Below, piece after piece: positions 33,518-45,948 of a stretch of DNA of 64,000 nt. A program made the translations under genes and the position numbers. Every line of letters begins with the position of its first letter. Within the stretch, counting starts at the first letter, position 1. The stretch is from Suillus spraguei (Eukaryota; Basidiomycota; Agaricomycetes; Boletales; Suillaceae). The notes under the pieces are model-generated. The model ran no database searches. It was not told where the DNA came from and worked only from the letters and a program-made list of their open reading frames with translations. The DNA lies in contig JABCPU010000051.1 of assembly GCA_016800925.1 (NCBI GenBank), positions 1 to 64,000 of the forward strand, written 5' to 3'.

Positions 33518-33579
33518 GGCAGCTTTACCTCGACTTGAACAGGAGGCCTAGTGTTGGAGTCTCAGCATGACTTCTATGA

Positions 33580-33586
33580 TTATATA
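33580..33586 (-). promoter_or_regulatory. TATA box of the unit A lipase
   Basis: TATATAA on the minus strand, 63 bp upstream of the lipase ATG. The same sequence sits at the same distance in unit B (41212-41218). Confidence 0.6.
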
Positions 33587-33965
33587 CATATTGTATGCTG
33601 GCTAGAAATAGAGTGACATGAGCATCAGGCTGTCGCACCATATGTCATTTTTTATTTTTCTTGAACGTTTGAACGGCATAGTAACTGGCTCGCGATGCGA
33701 CCTCATGTTATGCCATCAGCTTGTGATGCAGACCTGACGTTATGCCATTAGCTGAGCTCGTGACGCGACCACATCAGTGTTATTGAAATTCAATATCTTC
33801 AAGTTGCAGGGGTCGTCACGGAGAGCCGATGCTAACGGATTGTTACTTACCTGGCACTGGCCGTGATCATGATGTATATAGCATAGCATTTGAAGAGTAC
33901 ACCCAACTGTAGGGAAGCATCATGGAAAAGTACTACCTCAGGTGTAAATGTGCATATCTGTATAT

Positions 33966-35842
33966 GTTCATGTAGGCCACCGCTTTTGTTTAGTTGTGGA
34001 GCTGGACAAACAAAGGGTCCCGCTGTCTTGGGCGCGCAAATTGTCCCAGAATGGCAAGCTCGGGTCCGCTCGCTTCATGCTCAGGCTCTTATTGGTCGAC
34101 GAGTGTCTCACCTCTCGCAGCGTACAACTACATATTGATTAATGATTAATGATCTTGTGTTAGCATGTATACCACCACACTATTATCTTCATGATTGACC
34201 GTGCTGATTCCCTAATAAAATGCAACTAGTGACTGTATACAAGTTTGCGCATGAAGTCATGTCTTTTCATAGTTCGTTCAATAGTGATTTCAGAAACCTC
34301 AACACCCATTGCCTGACGTAGCATATGTTGGAGTTCAGACATCAATAAGTCTGGAGTGCGCTTGATACATGACAACAGATACTAGTAAGGGAGTTGGAGT
34401 AATTAGTACCACCTCTGCACTGCTGCTGTGAGCAGACGAGAACGTCCACTTTCCAAGGGTCTTCAAACAATAGAGCCTGTGAAACGAGAGAGCCGAAGAT
34501 AACAGTTCTGTGGCTTGTATGAGTAGCTTGTGCTATGCCACTAGATGTCGTATGAGCAGACATGGTCACCTATTGCTTTTTACAGCTGCTGGAATGTGAC
34601 GGTGGTTTCGAGGCATGGCTGCAAGTCTCAAGAGTGCTACAATTGTGTCAGGCAGAGCATCGGACAGGTGGCCAATTTTTTTAAAAATTCCGATTTCTGC
34701 ATTTGCAGAGTAGTACTCTATGTAGGACATTACATTCTAGTCTAAGGGACTCTCAGTTTCCCGTGTGCATCTCCAAACACGTGAATACCCTGATGTGAGG
34801 CGTACCCCCATCAGTCCATCGTTCCCGCAGGCCGAGTTAGACACGCCGTTCGATGGGTGAGATGACACAGGATGAAACCAGTAAACACGGGTGCACTGCC
34901 ATCACGATTTCGGACATTCGAGTCGTATACAAAGTAGCACTGTTGATTAGTAATCGACAACGTATGCCAAGCGTGCCAAGCATTTTTGAGCCGCAACCCG
35001 AGATTCGAGGAAGGCTCGAACGACCTCACCTCACTTGAAACTATCAGGTCAAGTCAAGTGTTGCAGCCAAACAATGATACAAAGCCAACAAATTGGAATC
35101 GCTAAGCTAACCCTTAGCGCCGAAACATTGTGGGTGAGTCTCAAGCTCAAGGCCTCATGCAGCAGTCCTAAATCTCGACATTCCTGAACCTCAGCTGCCC
35201 TAAAACCTTAGCAGTCCTAAACCTTTAGTATCTTGTCCCTTGTGAATTGTTTCTTTTTCTTGAACATCAGCGAGTTGGATTGTCATTGTGCTACAGAGTG
35301 CTCTGTGGCACTCCGTAGCAATGACACTCTGTAGTGAATTACGTTTCCCTGATGCAATAAGTACAAGTGAAGACAAGTTGCTAGGCCATAAAAAGGTTTA
35401 AATAAGGTTTGGGTACATCGAGGTTTAGCAATCGTGGCTTTACATCATGGTTTGGCTGCAACTTGACATCACTTGACCTGACAACTCAAGAATTGAACAC
35501 GCCTTGTAACAGTGGAGTGTCAGACTCATCTAACCTTAGCACCACCAGCATCAAGTTTCAAGGCCAAGCCTATCGGAGACTAGTATGCGTTGATATAAAA
35601 AGGTAACAGTTGTAAGCGTCACTGCTCCATGGAGCCACCATCAGCGGGTTGGATTGTGCTACAGAGTGCTCCGTAGCACTCCGTGGCACTCTGAAAATCG
35701 CATTTCCCTGATGACTTGCAAGCTATAGTCTAGTGGTATTCTACCAGTCTCTGGAGTACTCGTCCGGTCCCAAGCTTACTATTTCTTGCCTCCTCAAGTT
35801 CACAAGCAGAGGGTGTAACATGGAAACCTCCTCCCACCTCTC
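33966..35842. other. non-coding part of unit A
   Basis: No intact gene. The short stretch at about 34880-34915 matches the first eleven or so codons of the F-box/LRR gene at 41975-43661 (on the minus strand MAVHPCLLVS), showing that unit A once had this gene and lost it. The rest holds a MITE-like insert (35045-35480) and two related imperfect hairpins. Confidence 0.55.
35045..35480. mobile_element. MITE-like element with about 40-bp terminal inverted repeats
   Basis: The left end CAGGTCAAGTCAAGTG then TTGCAGCCAAACAATGAT matches the inverted right end CAGGTCAAGTGATGTCAAGT then TGCAGCCAAACCATGATG with a few changes. It is absent from unit B. No clean target-site duplication was found. An inner hairpin CTACAGAGTG/CACTCTGTAG lies at about 35292-35336, and a related copy (CTACAGAGTGCTCCGTAG..) follows the element near 35651. 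Confidence 0.6.
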
Positions 35843-37257
35843 CTAATACAACATCCGAGTATTGAGCATCCCATATACGTCGTACCCGATCTCGTAGCCC
35901 GTTATCTTAGCGTTCGGTGCAACATCTGACAAAAACGCTGCGATGGTCAATGGGTCCGTGATCTTGGAAGCGGCCACCCGTGGGACTTCTAGACCGTTTC
36001 TGCGGATCCCTCTTCCAGGTCGTCGATGGTCGATATCCGGTGCCAAGGCGTTCATAATAAGACCGACTACGGATAACACTAGGCAGCGCCGCAACAACTC
36101 TGCAAAACCCTGGGTTTCCGCCAGCCATTCTCGGTCCCCAGTTCAAGTACACGCAATTTCAGCCACGTGCCAGCCAGCTGCCCAACCTCCTTGTCATTAA
36201 GAGAAAATGTGCAAGTCGTATCGAGATGTAGTGCCTCCAGATGATACAGGGAGAAGAGCGTATTTAGGATGTCAAACATGATGATGTAGCCACAGGGAAT
36301 TTCGGCAGGAATTCTGCAATTCTTTCATCCGTAGCATAAGATCCGTGCAGTGGCGTGACATTAGGCAGAAAAACTGATGCAGTTCAGCATCTGTCAAGTC
36401 GAATGGATACGGAGGGAGTGTAGTGATGGTAGCTCTGCGATTTCGAGAATAGACATGCAGTGGAGTGTGAGTCGCAGTGATATCAAGCCACTGAAGGGCG
36501 GTAAACACTGGTTGGCTGGTCTATTTCATGAGGGCACTGTAGTCGTTCGTCTCATCGACTTGAATAGTGAGATGTGTAAGCTTAGAAGATGTCGTGAGAT
36601 GATAGAGTGTTGCATCGTTGACTAGTCCGCAGACAAGATTCTGTAGGTTACGCCAGTTCTGGAATACGTCAGGATGTATGTGCCTCATAATACATTTCGC
36701 GGGGAAACACGCGACGCGGAGAGAGTTGCTAGAGGTGATGTGGGGGACAACACACGGAAGAAGCATCGAATCCGCATCATGTAAAATCAGCCATTCCAGT
36801 TTAGGATTAACCAGGGAGCACAGGAGTGGTAAAGCATCTGCAGAATTATCTGACCACCAAAGCCGTTTGAGATGAGGAAACATCGGGAGTGTGAAGGATG
36901 AGATAGCCAGTGGCTGTAGGATGGTCTTGTCGATGATCACCTCTTCTTGGTCATCGACACGCAGTGAATGAACTCTTTTGGCGTAGTGGTGCATTTGCTG
37001 CGAAGTCTGAAAGGCGAAACTCTTTGAGCATAGTCTACATATGTGATTTCAGTGGTGTTGCGGACTATTGTGGGTCGGTACTCACGATCCTGTTTCCTAT
37101 GATAAAGATTGTAGGGATGGAAAACGGCAGTGGACGAAGACTTTCCAGCGACTTGTAAAGAACGTTGAGAGCGGGTTCATGGAAGTTCTACAGAGAGCCG
37201 CGAGGGATCTGAGATAGTCGCAAGGACTCGTTTGCAAATAACATAAATGAGCTCTGC
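35843..37257 (-). pseudogene. F-box/LRR pseudogene of unit A
   Basis: Follows the intact gene at 44360-45948 closely: VDDQEEVIIDKTILQPLAIS, FPHLKRLWWSDNSADALPLL, RHIHPDVFQNWRNLQNLVCG, HLEALHLDTTCTFSLNDKE and ITDPLTIAAFLSDVAPNAKI are all present. The frames shift several times (near 36520, 36290 and 36100), a piece around the 'ITLQGFAE' segment is missing, and the F-box exon (37140-37260) has lost sequence. It is no longer translatable as one protein. Confidence 0.85.
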
Positions 37258-37770
37258 GATCTGAAGAGATTTGTGCGTCGTCCGAAGGCTACTGCTGAAA
37301 AATGTTGTCAGTGACCGGACCTTTTATAAATGGGAAGTAGCACTGTGTTACAGTTGTTGTGAGGGTTTTGTCAGACAAGGGCTTTGATGAAGAGCACTGG
37401 ACATGAGCTTTTAACTTGATTCTATGCGCAGGTTCATACGGCATTGTCGATACAAGTCACATCGTTATCGTACATCCCATGGTATCTGTCCAATGAGTGT
37501 TCTCGAGCAGGTCACCGATCTATTGTAGCCCTTTAGCCCTTGCATGAAGAGCCTGGTACACAGGAAAATCTGCAAGTCTGGCAGTAAAATACTATGAATA
37601 ATTACCACAAGAATTCTATAATCCATGATAACAAAAAGCTCGTGATTCGGCGCACTGGAGCAATTGAAAATTGGCATTTGAATGTAGGGATATCGATGGG
37701 CGCGATACCATTAGCTGGGTAGGCTGCAGAATAGATGGGTAGAATGAGTCCAGGCGCAGAACTTAGTTCT

Positions 37771-38515
37771 GACACGTGTTAGATCATCCGAGGAACCGCA
37801 AAAGGAAAGATATTATACACAGAGATTACCCGATATGGACGGTAGGGTATAACCAAACAATGCCACATGATGTCATCAACACAGATCTCAACCTGCAACT
37901 CCATGTTGCGCGTGCTGCGCGGAGCTCACCGTTAGGTGTTGGATTATCAGGGGTCGAGGTACGAGCTCGACACTTATCGGGAATCTTCGGGATCGATGGC
38001 GCAATATTACCGGGCGTCGGCAGCATGGTTTTAGCGTTGACTGGCATATATAAGGAGGTATTTTTCTGTAGGAGTACACTATGCGTTTGTCAGCGGCTTC
38101 ACTGTAAAACCTGAGTTGGTATTACTTCGCAGAACGTGTCCGAGACTTGCGTGCAACTCAACATTAGGCCGATAGACTTCAGCTTCTAACACAACGGTCT
38201 TGCCCTACACATAGCTTAACCGTCGTAATTCAAGGCTACTATGGAGGCCGGTGAGTGGAAAGTTCAAAGTACTGTGTAAGCTTCGAAATATTGATTGTGA
38301 CTTGTACAATCTGCAGTGCGAACGTCACTGTCACCTATGTGTCCCGCGCGGCCCTACGGGTACGGGGGCCTCTTAGTCAAACTATTCCCCTCACAGACTA
38401 TGAACGGACTCATGCCAGATGCGATTCTCATGTACACCCCCAAGAGGATACTCTGTCCTTAAGGGTGCCAGTCACATCAGTTTTCTACGCCGTAGTTCCA
38501 GGAAGGAAAGGGCCA
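37771..38515. other. spacer between the duplicated units
   Basis: Plus and minus frames overlap at 37776-38114 but neither has a recognisable domain. The 3' end joins the start of unit B. Confidence 0.4.
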
Positions 38516-38959
38516 ATCACAAGGCACGTGATTTAGATCGCTCTGGCATGTGTTGCAACTCATCCTGCCACGTTATTTTGTAGGTAACTTGACTACTCAT
38601 AAACATACGAATCAAGGTATGAGTGCCGAGTTATTAGATCTTGTCTTGTTAAATACACTGATAATTTACTACAGCGTCTGAAATAATCATAGTCAATCAT
38701 AGGTCTATGCCAATTCTGGCCCGGACATTTGAAAAACTGACTCTGCCCAATCGACGATGACCAGCAGGTATCAGGCAACCTTGAAGTGCCGCAATCCACG
38801 TTTCCAAATACAGACCATTCTGTTATGTGTACATATCTGAACGTTGGCACCATCGTTACCAACTGCCAACACCTCATCAGCAAGCAAGATGAGATCATCC
38901 ACCGACTTCGCACGAGGGGTTTAGATGGCTCCCTGGTACTTACTAACTGAACGTTGAAC

Positions 38960-39230
38960 TCTTATTCTATATTCGTGTGTGCAATCTCACCATTCAATAG
39001 GTTATTGTCCCCCTCAAATTCACAATCCCCCATATTGTTGACCAGGATATGTAGATAATGGAAGGAAGTTGTTGTGTGAATATGCCCAGTTTATGGTGCA
39101 GAATGTCTGAGCATCCGCAGAAGCCGCAAGCGACTTGGAGCGAGAAGCTTTCCGCCATAACTCGTGGCCCAAGCGACCGCGGGGATGTCGCCTCTCGTTG
39201 GAACTCACGACTCAAATGACGTGACCAACA
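38960..39230 (+). pseudogene. F-box fragment in unit B
   Basis: Counterpart of 31353-31620, with the same TTTATGGTGCAGAATGTCTG type broken 'SLWC' region and different small indels. A relic duplicated with the unit. Confidence 0.55.
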
Positions 39231-39778
39231 TATGAGGCCTTCTTTTCAATACACTCACTTTCCAATTTGCGAAAGCTTGAGGCTTGCTTTGTAGAGACGA
39301 TGTGACCTCATGAAGAGCTAAAGGCATTTTTTGCACGGTCGAACTGTCTCCTGGATCCTCGATTTTCGGCGGTGGGGTGACGACAGCTTCAGCATTAAAC
39401 ACGCAGCGAGTGAATTGCGTCGTTCCCATTCCTTTTTTGATGTAGTAGTTATCGAAGATAACTAGTAGTTTTCACGAATGAAGGCAGTAGCAAACGTTAG
39501 GTCAATCCAGTACTATTCAGGTGATCACATAGTGTGTATTGTTCATGCATACGCGCGCTTTCCGGAAGCCCTTGACGAGGTGTGAAATCAGTTCATTTCA
39601 TTCTGAGCGGATTTCCAATTGCATGGTGGCAGGTCAGATCGCATCGAACACAGCTCCAATACATTTATTGCATCCCAATAAAATAAAAATAAAAAAGGAA
39701 TCCGAATACAAAAGTAAGTACCGAGAACGAAAGTGACATACAAAGTAGAAATATATCTTCTGGTAAAGTCGTGCCAGT

Positions 39779-41149
39779 TTAGCATCCCATCTCGATACCA
39801 TTGTATGGCCCATCATGGTCAGACTCGTCACCTGCAGGACCTATCAGCAACGCAAATAATCAGTACCGTAATCAATACGTACCATCATAGATCTCGGGGA
39901 CATCACCAACAATGCACTGAGTGCTTGGGTTGTCTTGCCCTAATGCCCAACTATTCAGTACCCCGTCATCAGACAATATGATGCATGAACTAACCGGGGC
40001 AGGCAGCCCATTCACCGGAGTCTTCAATGTGCACCTCACCTGCGGGGTGCACAAAGCCCAAGAACATACCGGGGCAGATTGGGATCGGGTCCTCTTCATT
40101 ATTGATGTGCGTGAGATGGAGGTTTGCGTCTACATAATTGGCAAATGCTTGATTTCCAACCTATTTGAAAAGAAATTAGCTGAGCGATGACGAGACTCGC
40201 GGGTATCGTACACGGGGAAGGCCATAACCAATGGTAGTGAAAGTCGTTCCCGCAGGAAGCCAGAGGGGAAGATATACAGAATCAAGCAAGGTGATCGCAG
40301 CACCTGTGGATAATTTAATAAGTGAAAGGCCAGATCTAGCACAAGAAATACACCATACCAAGAGAGTGACCGACCAAAGTGACCGACTTGGTGCTGTAGG
40401 TGGACATGGCGGATTCAACGGCGGCCAGGACATCAGTGGCAGTACTTTATGGAACATGTACAAACTCAGTGCCACTACAGCCAATGATGCAGAATTATGT
40501 GCGCACCTAGCCTGAGCGTCTAGGAAGCCGTTGTGAGCTTCAATATCCGAGCTGAGACCTGGGAACAATGTCGAGTCAAAGTTGGTCAAGAAGAAGTCGG
40601 CATCGGTGATGAGAGGCAAACTGGCGAACGTGCATCAGTACTGAGTCTCTGGGAATTGGAAGAAGTAGCCCACATTTCTGAGGGATCTGTGCCTTGGTGA
40701 GAGACGATCACCGTATCCAAATTTGGATCATATCCGACAAACCCTGTTTGTTTCGGTCACCGAGATGATATCTCAGCACGACGTTCAAGTTTCAACTCAA
40801 TAAATTCACACTCACAGTACTGGACAGAATCACCGTTGCCTCCGGAGGCAACTGGCTTGAACTGCGGATTGGCCTCACAGTTGGCTGTTCAAATTGAAAC
40901 AACAACAACACCATCAATCAGATTCGTCAAAGAACAAGGCATCCAAGTAGGTGCGTGTGATCACTCACTGCCACAGTCCCATGCGAGCGTTTGCGTGTTC
41001 GTGCAGTACCCTGCGCTAGCGTAGTAGGTATACGGGGTGAACGTATCGATCTGTGTCGTCGTCAGAGCTGTAATACTCTGGCGCGCGCTGATAGATGGAG
41101 ATGCCTGGACGGCGGAAGCGAGTAAGAGGGCAGCGACAATGGACGCCAT
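39779..41149 (-). CDS. secreted class 3 (fungal) lipase, unit B
   Basis: Paralogue of the lipase at 32163-33517 with the same exon plan. The signal peptide is MASIVAALLLASAVQASP; then FTPYTYYASAGY, VGYDPNLDTVIVSHQGTDPS, LPLITDADFFLTNFDSTLFP and GLSSDIEAHNGFLDAQAR. GHSLG is again split by an intron from AAITLLDSVYLPLWLP. The catalytic acid lies in the EEDPIP segment and the histidine in AGEVHIEDSGEW. It ends GMGC-like EMGC at 39779. The amino-acid differences from its twin are spread out rather than concentrated, and both copies look functional. Whether they differ in substrate cannot be told. Confidence 0.88.
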
Positions 41150-41211
41150 GGCAGCTTTACCTCGACTTGAACCGGAGGCCTAGCGTTGGAGTTCTAGCGC
41201 GGCTTCTCTGC

Positions 41212-41218
41212 TTATATA
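41212..41218 (-). promoter_or_regulatory. TATA box of the unit B lipase
   Basis: TATATAA on the minus strand, 63 bp upstream of the ATG, exactly as in unit A. Confidence 0.6.
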
Positions 41219-41645
41219 CATATGGTATGCTGTCTAGAAATAGAGCGCCGTGAGCATCAGGCTGCTGCACCATATGGCATTTTTTGTCTTTCTTGAACGT
41301 TTGAACGGCATAGTAACTGGTTCGCGATGCGACCTCATGTCATGCCATCAGCTTGTGATGCGGACCTCACGTTATGCCATTAGCTGAGAGTCGAGACTCT
41401 CGTGACGGGACCACACGGGTTTGAAACGCGTAACACTTCGATGTGATAAAGTCTATGCTATCTTGATCGTATCGACAAAATCTACAGAGGTCGTCATGGA
41501 TAACCGATGCTAACGGATTGTTGCTTACCTGGCACTGGGGGTGATCATGATGCATATAGCTTAGCATTTGAAAAGTACACCCCACTGGAGGGATCATCGT
41601 GGAAAAGTACTACCCGAGGTGTGAGTGTGCAGATCTGTGTGTATC

Positions 41646-41974
41646 CCCTTCAAGTGAACTATAAATTTTAAATCACCGAATATATAAGAATAGTTTGTCA
41701 GAAGCAATGACTAAAATACAAGGTTGTGGAAATAGCCCTACGTCGACCACGTAGTGTCCAATCAAAATGTGCGATGTGGACCGGATAAATTACAATAAAA
41801 ACAGAAATTTCCAGCATGAGCATCCATACAATCAGTACACACGTGCATACGTGCATATGCTAAAGAGACAGGCTTGTCACTGATGCAGCCGCAATCAGAA
41901 TATCCTCTAGTCGCCAGTGCCACGTATCACACACCTTTACTTTACAGATACTCCACCGCTAATATAAAGTTTCT
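41646..41974. other. intergenic
   Basis: AT-rich sequence after the lipase promoter; no gene seen. Confidence 0.45.
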
Positions 41975-43661
41975 TCAAGCGAGATACAGCTCCTCAAGAA
42001 AGAATGCTTTCCTTCTTGATCCCACGGGAGAATGCTCCTGGGCGCGAACTTTAGAAAATGCAGGTAAAAGCCTTTCCACTTCTTTCCACTTTTCTTCATG
42101 CTCTTTCGCAGCAGGTACTGGTCTCCGCCTACCCCCCAGATGATTGAACGCGTCAATCGACAGTAAATGTGGGAAAATGTCGGACAGGAACGCAGCAACC
42201 GCGAGCGGGTTACCGACTCTCGAGTCTCCTACGTTTAGACTCGTTACTTTGGGCCTTCGAACTCCGCCCCCAGGCCTCTGGGATGTGATATCTGTCGTTA
42301 CGGCATTCATCACGAGGCCGATGCTTTCTAGCTGAGGACAGTATCGTACTAAAGACAGCAGACCTTTCAGAGTGACTTCACTCTGCTGTCTCCAACCCCA
42401 GTGGGTTCCTAGCGCAATACTTTGCATGCTGGGCCAACAAATGGCCAGCTGCGTCAAGGTGGTATCGTCCAACGAATATGTACATGCAGTAGCGAGATCT
42501 AGTGTTGTGAGACCGCGAAAGCGGGACAAGAGCCGAAGTGTATCCGGGGTAAGTGTGAATTGATCAGGGAAATCTGCGCCGGCGTCAGCGTAGTCTTCAA
42601 TCTCCAGAATTTCTAGCCTTCTTGGCATGCACCGATCCAGGAGGATTGTTATCCATTCCTGTATGCCTGCTGCAGTTGTTCCGTGTGGTAGATAGCACTT
42701 CACTTCGCGAAGATGAATAGATTTGACTTGCCGCATGAAACCCGTGACAAGATTGATGTTGTACGCACGAAGCACGAGCCGGCGCAGGTTAGAAAACCCA
42801 GGATTCTCGACAAGTGATTTTATGTCATGCAACTTGTGGAGGCAGATATCCATACTCGCAAGATGCGCCAGCCGGCCAAGTGATTGGATAGTGGCATCTG
42901 CAAGGGGACCGGAGGTCACATACGCAAGATTTGGCCACTTGTTAAACATATCGGGCAGGTGAAGAAAGGGCCATTTGGGAAGGTGCATGATCCTTAGGGA
43001 CGGGCAGGCATCGTTGATGGAGGGGATGATGACAGAATAGACTGGGTCAGTTATAGATGACATATCAAGGAACTCGAGGGCAGGAGTCAGTATTAGGCGA
43101 AAAAATCGGATAGATTCTTTCCGTGAGTCAGTCCATCTGATCTTCTTCAGGTGAGGGAAAACGATGGAGGAAGGTGGAGGGGATGATAGCGCGCGCAAGA
43201 TATCAGTGCCGATATCATGTGAAGGGGAGTTGAGGACGGGATGTTTGTCCCTTCTTGAAACATAATAGCCACAAGTGAGTACAAGGCGCGAGTGCGACAG
43301 GAGTATCTCCCAGTCTGTAGAGGACATCTCTCTTTCGAGGACCTGTAGGCGATGATGAGACGATGCCCAGTGAGGTCAGTGAACTTTGAAGACTCACCAG
43401 AGTCGGAAGATCATCCTGTGATCTTCCCTTACTCTTGATAGTCTTTACACAAGGAATACATCTGATTAAGGGGACTAAAGTTCCCAGATGCGCCCATAGG
43501 ACTTTCATGGCAGGCTCCCGAAATGCGCGACATGTGCGACAGAGGGCAGCCAAAGTGCTAGCTGCCTCCTCTTCATCACGCTCATTGACCTCTGCGAAGA
43601 TATTGAGTAGGATCTCTGAAACCAGTAAACATGGGTGCACTGTAGTTGATGATGATGCCAT
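41975..43661 (-). CDS. F-box/LRR-type protein (unit B only)
   Basis: Two exons (43661-43398 and 43342-41975) with a GT..AG intron join to 544 codons including the stop. The N-terminus MASSSTTVHPCLLVSEILLN, then TLAALCRTCRAFREPAMKVL and WAHLGTLVPLIRCIP is the degenerate F-box-like start of Agaricomycete F-box/LRR proteins, lacking the classic 'LP.E.' motif. The rest consists of leucine-rich repeat-like segments: FPHLKKIRWTDSRKE, NLRRLVLRAYNINLV, FRGLTTLDLATACTYSLDD and SLNVGDSRVGNPLAVAAFLS. It is expected to present a target to an SCF ubiquitin ligase; the target is unknown. It is a distant relative of the neighbouring gene at 44360-45948 (shared 'NPLAVAAFLSD'/'DPLTVAAFLSD' ending). Confidence 0.8.
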
Positions 43662-44359
43662 CAAGTTTCAGATTGGAGTCACATACTACTACAGTAAGCA
43701 CAAAGTAGCACTTACGGTACTCCTCGTGTTGCAACGTTGATTAGTAATCGACAACGTATGCCAAGCGTGCCAAGCATTTTTGAGCTTCACTGAATAACGT
43801 TAGAGCTATTACTGTCGTAGCCGGAACCTGCTCCGAACCGATCAAGTACTTTCGCACCCGGTCTACCTGCAGACCGCCTGCCCAAACCGTTCCAAGCTAT
43901 TGACACCAGTCTAGAAGCTAATCATTGTCCATCGTCTGCGGGGCGTACTACTGTGTCGATTTCAGCCTCCTCGGACCAACTCCTTCTGGATATCGTTCAA
44001 ATTTGAAGTTTAAATTACTCATCGCTGAATTTTTTAGGAACATGCTGCTTCAGTCCTTTCCACCAATCAGACGGCGCCACTTCAGCCCTAGGAAAGCTTC
44101 AAGCGTCAACTTCAACATCAAAGCCAGCCCACTCATCAGCGCACGCTCTACGTATGCCATTTTTGAGTTTTTCGGCATCACAAGGGCATCGTTTTCGTGT
44201 CAGGCTCAGCCCCAAGTGTTAGGGCGCAAACTCATATCCAACATCAAATTCCAAGGCTAAACCCTATACGCTATGTATCTATGTAAAATGGTGGCAGATG
44301 TAAACGTCACTGCTCCATGGATTGTACCACTTGCAAGCTATAACAAGTCTAGTGGTGTT
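43662..44359. other. intergenic, F-box cluster
   Basis: Promoter side of the F-box/LRR gene and 3' side of the next one. The corresponding DNA in unit A (34900-35770) is recognisable. No further gene is seen. Confidence 0.5.
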
Positions 44360-45948
44360 CTACTCCCAGTCTCTGGAGTACTCGTCCGGTCCCAGGCCTA
44401 CTACTTCTTGCCTCCTCAAGTTCACAAGCAGAGGGTGCAACATGGAAACCTCCTCCCACCTCTCCTGATACAACATCCGAGTATTGAGCATCCCAAACAC
44501 GTCATACCCAATCTCATAGCCCGTTATCTCAGCGTTCGGCGCAACATCTGACAAAAACGCTGCGACAGTCAACGGGTCTGTGATCTTGGAATCGGCCACT
44601 CGTAAGACTTCCAGACCGTTTCTGCGGATCCCTCTTCCAGGTCGTCGATGGTCGATATCCGGTGCCAAGGCGTTCATAGTAAGACCGACTACCGATAAGA
44701 CCGGGCAGCGCCGCAACAACTCTGCAAAACCCTGCAGAGTGATGTTGCTGGGTTTCCGCCAGCCATTCTCGGTCCCTAGTTCAAGTACACGCAACTTCAG
44801 CCACGTGCCAGCCAGCTGCCCAAGCTCCTTATCATTGAGGGAAAACGTGCAAGTCGTGTCGAGATGTAGTGCCTCCAGATGATTCAGAGAGAAAAGCGTA
44901 TTTAGGATATCAAACGTGATGATGTAGCCAACAGGAAATTTTGGCGGGGATACCTGCAATTCTTTCATCCGTAGATCCCTAAGATCTGTGCAGTGGCGTG
45001 AGATTAGGCAAAAACACTGATGTAGTTCAACATCTGTTAAGCCCGTTTCCGTCGAATGGATACGGAGAGAGTGTAGCGCTGGTAGCTCTGCGATTTCGAG
45101 AATAGGGATGCAGTGGAGGGTGTGAGTCGCAGTGATATCAAGTCTCTGAAGGGCGGTAAACACAGGTTGACCGGTCAGTTTCATGAGGGCACTGTAGTCG
45201 TTCGTCTCATCGACTTGAATAGTGAGATGTGTAAGCTTAGAAGATGTCGCGAGATGATACAGCGTTGCATCGTTGACTAGACCGCAGACAAGATTCTGTA
45301 GGTTACGCCAGCTCTGGAATACGTCAGGATGTATGTGCCTCATACTATATTTCGCGGGGAAACACACGACGCGGAGAGAGTTGCTGGATGTGATATGAGG
45401 GATAACACGCGGAAGAAGCATTGGATCCATATCATGCAAAATTAGCCATTCAAGTGTTGCATTGACTAGGGAGTACAGGAGTGGTAAAGCATCTGCAGAA
45501 TTATCTGACCACCAAAGCCGTTTGAGATGAGGAAACATTGGGGGTGTGAAGGATGAAATAGCTAGTGCCTGTAGGATGGTCTTGTCGATGGCTACCTCTT
45601 CTTGATCATTGACCCGTAGTGAATGAACTCTTTTGGCGTAGTAGTGCATTCGCTGCCAGTGTGAAAGGCGAAACTCTTTGAGCATAGTCTACATATATGT
45701 GATTTCAGTGGTGTCGCAAACTATTGTGGGTCGGTACTCACGATCCTGTTTCCTATGGTAAAGATTGTAGGGATGCAAAACAGCAGTGGACGAAGACTTT
45801 CCAGCGACTTGTAAAGTACGTTGAGAGCGGGTTCATGGAAGAGACGACAAGTTCTACAGAGAGCCGCAAGGGATCCCTGATGGCCAGTCGCGAGAACTCG
45901 TTTGCAAATAACTTCAAAGAGCTCTGCGATCTGAAGACATTTGTGCAT
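44360..45948 (-). CDS. F-box/LRR-type protein (intact copy of unit B)
   Basis: Exons 45948-45742 and 45688-44360 join through a GT..AG intron to 512 codons including the stop. The first exon has IAELFEVICKRVLATGHQGS, LAALCRTCRLFHEPALNVLY and KSLESLRPLLFCIP, the F-box-like part. The second has LRR-like segments: FPHLKRLWWSDNSADALPLL, NLQNLVCGLVNDATLYHL, FTALQRLDITATHTLHCIP, HLEALHLDTTCTFSLND, LKLRVLELGTENGWRKPSN and ITDPLTVAAFLSDVAPNAEI. It is the intact source or sister of the pseudogene at 35843-37257. It probably acts as a substrate receptor; no substrate can be inferred. Confidence 0.82.

Larger units (their letters stand above)
30895..37770. repeat. segmental duplication, unit A
   Basis: About 6.9 kb that repeats in direct orientation at 38516-46440. 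Both units begin ATCACAAGGCACGTGATT and carry, in the same order, an F-box relic (+), a class 3 lipase (-) and an F-box/LRR gene (-); both end with the TACAAGTCACATCGTTATCG and GGTATCTGTCCAATGAGTGT region. Unit A lacks the extra F-box/LRR gene found at 41975-43661 in unit B and has a MITE-like insert at 35045-35480. Confidence 0.9.
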
